This document shows, piece by piece, positions 59,169-64,000 of a stretch of DNA of 64,000 nt (the stretch's first letter is position 1; the number at the start of each line of letters is the position of its first letter). This DNA is from JAEUMY01 sp033764435 (lineage in GTDB: Bacteria > Pseudomonadota > Gammaproteobacteria > Burkholderiales > Usitatibacteraceae). Made by a program: the position numbers and the translations under genes. The notes beneath the pieces are model-generated. The model had not been told where the DNA came from, did no database searches, and saw nothing but the letters and a program-made list of their open reading frames with translations. The stretch covers positions 62,001-126,000 of the forward strand of contig JANRIX010000022.1 in the NCBI GenBank assembly GCA_033764435.1, written 5' to 3'.

Positions 59169-60029
59169 ATGCTGGTGATTGTCGGATACATCGTCGTAGT
59201 CGGTTCCGTGCTGGGCGGCTTCATGCTGCACGGCGGCAAGCTGGGCGCGCTCAATCAGCCTTTCGAGTTCATGATCATCGCCGGTGGCGCCCTGGGCGCC
59301 TTCGTGGTCGCGAACAACAGCAAGGTGATCAAGGCTGTGCTGAAGGCGCTGCCGACCTGTCTCAAGGGATCCAAGTTCACCAAGGATCGCTACCTGCAGC
59401 TGATGGGCCTGCTTTACGACCTCCTGGTGAAGGTGCGCAAGGAGGGCATGATGGCCATCGAGCGCGACGTCGAGAATCCCGCCGAGAGTGCGATCTTCGG
59501 CAAGTATCCGGAGCTCCTGGCCGACCATCACCTCATCGAGTTCATCACCGATTACATGCGGCTCATGGTGAGCGGCAACCTGAATCCGATCGAGATCGAA
59601 GCCCTCATGGATCAGGAAATGGAAACGCATCATCACGAGGGCCACGTGCCCGCTCATGCGGTGCAGAAAGTTGCCGACGGTTTGCCGGCCTTCGGCATCG
59701 TGGCCGCCGTGATGGGCGTGGTGAACGTCATGGGATCGGTGGGCGAACCGCCCGCCATCCTGGGCGCCAAGATCGGCGCGGCCCTGGTGGGCACGTTCGT
59801 CGGCATCCTCCTGGCGTATGGCTTTGTCGGTCCGCTCGCGGATCTGCTGGGCCAGAAGCTGGATGAAAGTTCCAAGGAACTGCAGAGCGTGAAAGTCACG
59901 CTGCTCGCCAGTCTCAATGGTTATGCCCCGGCGCTGGCGGTGGAGTTCGGCCGCAAGGTGCTCTTCTCGACGGAACGCCCGAGCTTCTCCGAACTGGAGC
60001 AGCACGTGAAGCAGGCCAAGGCCCGCTAG
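59169..60029 (+). CDS. motA: Flagellar motor stator protein MotA
   Basis: 286 aa, with TGGGAGGC upstream. Four membrane helices, the cytoplasmic loop with charged motor residues (YLQLMGLLYDLLVKVRKEGMMAIERDVENP) and the helices VADGLPAFGIVAAVMGVV and ILGAKIGAALVGTFVGILLAYGFVGPL are typical of proton-type MotA. The TAG stop shares its G with a palindrome copy (60029-60040). Confidence 0.97.
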   Translation: MLVIVGYIVVVGSVLGGFMLHGGKLGALNQPFEFMIIAGGALGAFVVANNSKVIKAVLKALPTCLKGSKFTKDRYLQLMGLLYDLLVKVRKEGMMAIERDVENPAESAIFGKYPELLADHHLIEFITDYMRLMVSGNLNPIEIEALMDQEMETHHHEGHVPAHAVQKVADGLPAFGIVAAVMGVVNVMGSVGEPPAILGAKIGAALVGTFVGILLAYGFVGPLADLLGQKLDESSKELQSVKVTLLASLNGYAPALAVEFGRKVLFSTERPSFSELEQHVKQAKAR

Positions 60030-60040
60030 CGAATATTCGC
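60029..60040. repeat. GCGAATATTCGC palindrome, copy 24 (motA-motB junction)
   Basis: Begins with the last base of the motA TAG stop, the same arrangement as at fliQ. Confidence 0.97.
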
Positions 60041-60077
60041 AATCAACGCCCACAACGAACACCCGGACATACACATC

Positions 60078-61067
60078 ATGGCCAAGGCCGGCGGCGACGC
60101 CAAACCCCCGATCATCATCAAGCGCATCAAGAAAGTGGCCGGCGGCCACCATGGCGGCGCCTGGAAGATCGCCTATGCCGACTTCGTGACGGCGATGATG
60201 GCGTTCTTTCTCCTGATGTGGCTGCTCGGTTCAACCACCAAGGGCGACCTGCAGGGCATCGCGGACTACTTCAATTCACCGCTAAAGGTGGCGCTGGCTG
60301 GCGGGTCGGGCTCGGGCGACAGCTCGAGCGTCGTCAACGGCGGCGGGCAGGACCTGTCCCGCACCCACGGCCAGGTCGCGCGCACCGACAAGCCGGATCG
60401 GAAACGCACCATCAACTTGCAGGCGGCGCAGGAAGAGGTCAGAAAACGCGAGATGGCTCGTCTTCGCGAACTGAAGCTGCGCATGGAGAACGTGATCGAA
60501 TCCAGCGTCCGCCTGCGCCCGTTTGCCAACCAGATCAAGCTGGACATCACCAGCGAGGGTCTGCGCATCCAGATCATCGACGAGCAGAACCGTCCCATGT
60601 TCGACATGGGCCGCGCCAAGCTGAAGGACTACACCGTGGGCGTGCTGCACGAGATCGCTGTCGTGCTGAACGAGGTGGACAACAAGATCAGCCTGTCCGG
60701 CCACACCGACGCCGCGCCCTATTCAGGTGGTGAACGCGGCTATTCCAACTGGGAGCTCTCCGCCGATCGCGCCAACGCCTCGCGGCGTGAGATGGTCTCC
60801 GGTGGGCTGAATGAGCAGAAGATGATTCGCGTGGTCGGTCTGGCCGACTCCGTGCCGCTCAAGGCAGACGATCCGAGAGATCCGTCCAATCGCCGCATCA
60901 GCATCATCGTCATGACGACCGAGGCAGCGGATGCCGTGCGCCATGCGCGCGCCCCTGTCGAGGCAAGCGACGCCGAGCAGGTCAGCGATGCCCTACAGGC
61001 CGCGCCGGGGGTGGTTGCCGCCACGCCGGCCGCAGCAACCCCCAATACCGCCACCGCCAAGGAATGA
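60078..61067 (+). CDS. motB: Flagellar motor stator protein MotB
   Basis: 329 aa. Single membrane helix with the essential proton-binding D35 (IAYADFVTAMMAFFLLMWLLGS) and an OmpA-like peptidoglycan-binding domain (NKISLSGHTDAAPYSGGERGYSNWELSADRANASRREMV). C-terminal extension is Ala/Pro/Thr-rich. The stop overlaps the cheV start by 4 nt. The motA-motB gap holds a palindrome copy. Confidence 0.97.
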   Translation: MAKAGGDAKPPIIIKRIKKVAGGHHGGAWKIAYADFVTAMMAFFLLMWLLGSTTKGDLQGIADYFNSPLKVALAGGSGSGDSSSVVNGGGQDLSRTHGQVARTDKPDRKRTINLQAAQEEVRKREMARLRELKLRMENVIESSVRLRPFANQIKLDITSEGLRIQIIDEQNRPMFDMGRAKLKDYTVGVLHEIAVVLNEVDNKISLSGHTDAAPYSGGERGYSNWELSADRANASRREMVSGGLNEQKMIRVVGLADSVPLKADDPRDPSNRRISIIVMTTEAADAVRHARAPVEASDAEQVSDALQAAPGVVAATPAAATPNTATAKE

Positions 61068-62038
61068 CCATGGGCGCACACGACAATCACCTGCTTCGCA
61101 TGATCGACGACAAGACCCGGCTGGCCGGGTCGAACCGGATGGAGCTCCTGCTCTTCTCGGTGTCTGATCAGGAGACGTTTGGCATCAACGTTTTCAAGGT
61201 ACGCGAAGTGTGCGAGATGATCGCGCCCACACCGGCGCCGAATCTGCCATCGTCCGTCGAAGGGTTGATTTCACTTCGCGGCAACATCATCCCGGTGTTT
61301 GATCTTGCGCTGTGCCTGGATGTGCCGCGCAGGGAAGGGCCGGGCAAGCTCATCGTGACCGAGTTTTCCGGGCACACACAGGCGTTCCATGTCGGCGATG
61401 TCGACCGCATCGTTCGCGTCGACTGGACCGAGGTCAAGGCGCCGCGCTCCGTGCTGATGCAGGGCGCCGGACTGGTCACCGCCGTCACGGAGCTGCCACC
61501 GCTGCCGGGGTCGACCCGCGGCCGCCTGGTTTCCATCCTCGATGTCGAGCAAATCCTCTCCAATGTCATTGGCGAGGAAGCCATCCCGCGCTTCGACCCC
61601 GTCGAGGATGAGGTGGCGCTGCGCAGCGTGTTCTTCGCCGATGACTCTTCGCTGGCAAGAAAGCGCATCACCGAGGTGCTGGACGGACTCAAGGTGGCGC
61701 ACAACCATGCGGTCAACGGTGCCGAGGCCTGGACCAAGCTGCGCGCGCAGGCCGATGCGGCGCAGGCGTCGGGCACGCCGCTGCACAACACGCTGGGGCT
61801 CATCCTGCTCGATGCCGAAATGCCGGAAATGGATGGCTACGTGCTCACCCGCAACATCAAGTCCGATCGCCGCTTCGATGGCATTCCCGTCGTCATGCAC
61901 TCATCCCTCTCATCCGTGGCCAACCAGAAGCTGGGCCAGCAGGTGGGCGTGGATGCCTATGTTCCCAAGTTCAAACCGGATGACCTGGCGCAGGCCATCC
62001 GTCGCATGTTGCAAACCGCGCCACTGCAAGGAGCTTGA
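61064..62038 (+). CDS. cheV: Chemotaxis coupling protein CheV (CheW-REC)
   Basis: 324 aa (or 322 from the second ATG, 61070). CheW-like domain (ELLLFSVSDQETFGINVFKVREVCEMI ... SVEGLISLRGNIIPVFDL) about 25-165, then a receiver domain (VFFADDSSLARKRITEVL ... LILLDAEMPEMDGYVLTRNIK) about 185-320. Couples receptors to CheA and can be phosphorylated, likely for adaptation. No separate cheW lies in the window. Confidence 0.96.
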   Translation: MTMGAHDNHLLRMIDDKTRLAGSNRMELLLFSVSDQETFGINVFKVREVCEMIAPTPAPNLPSSVEGLISLRGNIIPVFDLALCLDVPRREGPGKLIVTEFSGHTQAFHVGDVDRIVRVDWTEVKAPRSVLMQGAGLVTAVTELPPLPGSTRGRLVSILDVEQILSNVIGEEAIPRFDPVEDEVALRSVFFADDSSLARKRITEVLDGLKVAHNHAVNGAEAWTKLRAQADAAQASGTPLHNTLGLILLDAEMPEMDGYVLTRNIKSDRRFDGIPVVMHSSLSSVANQKLGQQVGVDAYVPKFKPDDLAQAIRRMLQTAPLQGA

Positions 62039-62040
62039 CC

Positions 62041-62427
62041 ATGTCAGCCGAACTGAAATTCCTCATCGTCGATGATTTCTCCACCATGCGCCGCATCGTG
62101 CGCAACCTGCTCAAGGAAATCGGCCACCAGAATGCGGACGAAGCCGAGGACGGCGCCGTCGCGTTGCAGAAGCTCAAGGCGGGCAGCTTCGACTTCGTGG
62201 TGAGCGACCTCAACATGCCCAACATGAACGGCTTCGAGCTCCTGCGCCAGATCCGCGCCGACGACAAGCTGAAGTCGCTGCCCGTGCTGCTGGTGACGGC
62301 TGAGGCCAAGAAGGAGGACATCGTGACCGCCGCGCAGATCGGCGCGTCCGGCTACATCGTCAAACCCTTCACCAAGGCCACGCTGGAAGAGAAGCTGGGC
62401 AAGATCATCCAGAAAATGGCCGCTTAG
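62041..62427 (+). CDS. cheY: Chemotaxis response regulator CheY
   Basis: 128 aa from ATG 62041, with AAGGAGC upstream. All key residues are at canonical places: D11/D12, D56 (VVSDLNMPNMNG), T86 and K108. Phospho-CheY binds FliM and reverses rotation. 2 nt after cheV. Confidence 0.97.
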   Translation: MSAELKFLIVDDFSTMRRIVRNLLKEIGHQNADEAEDGAVALQKLKAGSFDFVVSDLNMPNMNGFELLRQIRADDKLKSLPVLLVTAEAKKEDIVTAAQIGASGYIVKPFTKATLEEKLGKIIQKMAA

Positions 62428-62457
62428 TTTCCGCTCCAGACAACAAGGGAGTCCATC

Positions 62458-63390
62458 ATGTCCGCCCTGCCTTCCGCAGCCAGCACCGCAGCCGCTACCG
62501 ACGATCTGGAAGCACTCTTCGATCAGGTGGCAGCCAGCTACCAGCCGCCACAAACCGTCGCCGCTGCGCAGAGCCCGCAGCTTGCCGCGAATGAGCCCGT
62601 CATGGGTGCGGAAGACGACCTGGAGGCGCTGTTTGACCGGGTGTCAGCGGCATCCGCAGCAGCACACAGCGCTGATTCTGCCCCTGACTCTGCCCCTGAC
62701 TCTGCCCCTGACTCTGTGCCGACTGGGGACACCGCAGTCGCCGCAGTCACTGATGCATCGGCGCAAGCATCGTCCGATGCGGTGGAGCCACACGACGTGT
62801 TCCACCGCATCGGCGCGCTCACCCGCAATCTGCACGATGCATTGCGCGAACTGGGTTACGACAAGAACGTCGCGACGGCGGTCAATGCGCTGCCCGATGC
62901 GCGTGCGCGCCTGGCCTACATTGCCAATCTCACCGGCAATGCCGCTGAACGTGCACTGGGCGCAGCCGAGCGCGGAACCGCGCTTCAGGAAGCCGTGCAG
63001 GCCGATGCGGCCGCATTGTCCCGCGACTGGGACGATGTCTACGCCGGCAGGCAATCGGTCGAGGCATTCAAGGCGACGGCTGACCGCACCCGCGCTTTCC
63101 TGAATTCCCTTGCTCAGCGCAGCGACGAGACCAATGCCCAGTTCATCGAGGTGATGATGGCGCAGGATTTCCACGACCTGACCGGTCAGGTGATCAACCG
63201 CATCGCGTCCGTGGCGACCGGCCTGGAGGAGCAACTGGTCAAGCTCCTGCTCGACACAACGCCGCCCGAGAAGCGCGGGGAAGTCGAAACGGCCTGGCTG
63301 TCCGGACCGGTGGTCGACGCTGCCGGCCGCACCGATGTCGTCACCTCGCAGGGCCAGGTGGACGATCTTCTCGAGAGCCTCGGTTTCTGA
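62458..63390 (+). CDS. cheZ: CheY-P phosphatase CheZ
   Basis: 310 aa, longer than E. coli CheZ (214). The four-helix bundle active segment AQDFHDLTGQVINRI (with the catalytic Gln) and the C-terminal CheY-binding tail GQVDDLLESLGF are present. The extra N-terminal 110 residues contain two copies of DDLEALFD(Q/R)V (about 15-24 and 53-62) and a perfect DNA repeat encoding DSAP units. These could be extra CheY- or partner-binding stretches. Confidence 0.93.
   Translation: MSALPSAASTAAATDDLEALFDQVAASYQPPQTVAAAQSPQLAANEPVMGAEDDLEALFDRVSAASAAAHSADSAPDSAPDSAPDSVPTGDTAVAAVTDASAQASSDAVEPHDVFHRIGALTRNLHDALRELGYDKNVATAVNALPDARARLAYIANLTGNAAERALGAAERGTALQEAVQADAAALSRDWDDVYAGRQSVEAFKATADRTRAFLNSLAQRSDETNAQFIEVMMAQDFHDLTGQVINRIASVATGLEEQLVKLLLDTTPPEKRGEVETAWLSGPVVDAAGRTDVVTSQGQVDDLLESLGF
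62677..62712 (+). repeat. Tandem repeat in cheZ, 3 x 12 bp
   Basis: Three exact copies of TCTGCCCCTGAC, in frame, giving a repeated four-residue (D-S-A-P) motif in the disordered N-terminal part of CheZ. Prone to in-frame expansion or loss. Confidence 0.9.
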
Positions 63391-63403
63391 ACCTTTCCTC
63401 CAT

Positions 63404-63415
63404 GCGAATATTCGC
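63404..63415. repeat. GCGAATATTCGC palindrome, copy 25 (cheZ-cheA junction)
   Basis: 13 nt after the cheZ stop and 15 nt before the cheA ATG. Confidence 0.97.
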
Positions 63416-63430
63416 CACGAATGTCCAACC

Positions 63431-64000
63431 ATGAGCGCCTTTGCCAACTGCCTCGACATCCTCGACGACTTCCTCGTCGAGGCCGGTGATCTGCTGGAAG
63501 ACGTGGATCGCAAGCTGGTCGCACTGGAATCCGCGCCATCCGATGGCGCACTGCTGAACGATATCTTTCGCGGCTTTCACACCATCAAGGGTGGCGGCGG
63601 TTTCCTGGAAGCCACGCCACTGGTGGATCTCTGCCACAAGACCGAGAACCTGTTTGATCAGTTGCGCAGCGGCAAGATGCAGCTGTCTGCCGAGCTCCTC
63701 GATCTCATCATGGCTGCCACCGGTGAAGTCCGCCGGATGTTTGCCGAAATGGCAGCGCACAGTTTTCCCGAGCCGGCACCGACCGATCTGCTGGCGGCGC
63801 TGGCCGCCGCGATGGAGGGCAGGCCGATCATGACGGCGCAGGCAGGCACGCTCGCGTCCGGCGCCGCAGCCGCGGGCACCGACGCAGCTTCATCTGCAGT
63901 GGCGAAGCCCTTGCCGACAGCCGCCGATTCACCCGTGCGAGTGCCCGCAGAAGCCGGCGGCATGCCCGACTGGGCGGCCTATCTCGCTGCGCTGACGGGA
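63431..64000 (+). CDS. cheA: Chemotaxis histidine kinase CheA (partial, 3' end beyond right edge)
   Basis: First 190 codons, open to the window end. MSAFANCLDILDDFLVEAGDLLEDVDRKLVALE and the phosphotransfer histidine H50 in IFRGFHTIKGGGGFLE identify the P1 Hpt domain; an Ala-rich linker follows. The ATG at 63421 is in another frame and does not give CheA. A palindrome copy lies in the cheZ-cheA gap. Confidence 0.95.
   Translation, partial: MSAFANCLDILDDFLVEAGDLLEDVDRKLVALESAPSDGALLNDIFRGFHTIKGGGGFLEATPLVDLCHKTENLFDQLRSGKMQLSAELLDLIMAATGEVRRMFAEMAAHSFPEPAPTDLLAALAAAMEGRPIMTAQAGTLASGAAAAGTDAASSAVAKPLPTAADSPVRVPAEAGGMPDWAAYLAALTG

Noticed and set aside
3906..63415. Reading the GCGAATATTCGC palindromes as Rho-independent terminators
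   Set aside because: Most lie inside coding sequence, none has a T-run, and several sit between co-transcribed genes just before ribosome sites.
3906..63415. CRISPR array
   Set aside because: Repeats are 12 bp, irregularly spaced by 130 to 6,500 bp, palindromic, and lie within genes; no cas genes are present.

Overview
The window looks like chromosomal DNA of a motile betaproteobacterium with high G+C (roughly 63-65% by eye). Three things support this: the flagellar master regulator FlhDC, which is confined to Beta- and Gammaproteobacteria; an Anbu-type proteasome homologue in its usual betaproteobacterial cluster; and an RpfE/LolCD/ComEC neighbourhood typical of that class. I cannot name a genus. 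Gene density is very high, many genes overlap by 1-8 nt, and I see no prophage, integrase, transposase or CRISPR array.

Layout. (1) 1-12.3 kb, housekeeping: rpfE-like gene cut by the left edge, lolC-lolD, a DNA-repair alkyltransferase-like protein (ATL), a pabB-pabC fusion, a leftward operon (DUF2062, 3-methyladenine glycosylase, TumE/TumA toxin-antitoxin, SEC-C/YkgJ protein), comEC, a second DUF2062 gene and an exported intradiol dioxygenase. (2) 12.3-19.3 kb: the transglutaminase/DUF2126, Anbu, alpha-E and circularly permuted ATP-grasp cluster, split by a small GIY-YIG nuclease cassette bounded by perfect 32-nt inverted repeats. (3) 19.4-30 kb: relA, VOC and EthD proteins, tRNA-Val(GAC) with promoter and terminator, an HDOD signalling protein, two proteins of unknown function and a DUF1631 protein. 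(4) 30.2-44.4 kb: one long leftward flagellar run fliF-G-H-I-J-K-L-M-N-O-P-Q-R ending in a multi-PAS diguanylate cyclase; fliE diverges from fliF. (5) 45-47.1 kb: PAS histidine kinase plus single-domain response regulator. (6) 47.1-54.5 kb, leftward: fliC (sigma-28 promoter), flaG, fliD, fliS, fliT, a second fliK-like gene, an FhlB-like gene and the c-di-GMP brake ycgR. (7) 54.7-57.6 kb: a hybrid histidine kinase interrupted by one in-frame TAG. (8) 58-64 kb, rightward: flhD-flhC, then motA-motB-cheV-cheY-cheZ-cheA behind a sigma-28-like promoter; cheA is cut by the right edge.

The genes form a working set: FlhDC switches on the hierarchy; FliE-R build basal body, C-ring and export apparatus; FliD/S/T/C/FlaG make the filament; MotAB and the Che proteins run and steer the motor; the diguanylate cyclase and YcgR supply a c-di-GMP input.

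The most unusual signal is not a gene. A 12-bp perfect palindrome, GCGAATATTCGC, occurs 25 times (by-eye count) across the 64 kb, where base composition predicts about 0.002. It lies in coding sequence in all three frames and, out of proportion, in the short gaps between flagellar genes, including abutting stop or start codons. Single-mismatch versions are almost absent. It behaves like a highly iterated palindrome maintained at the DNA level, and I do not recognise it as a described family.
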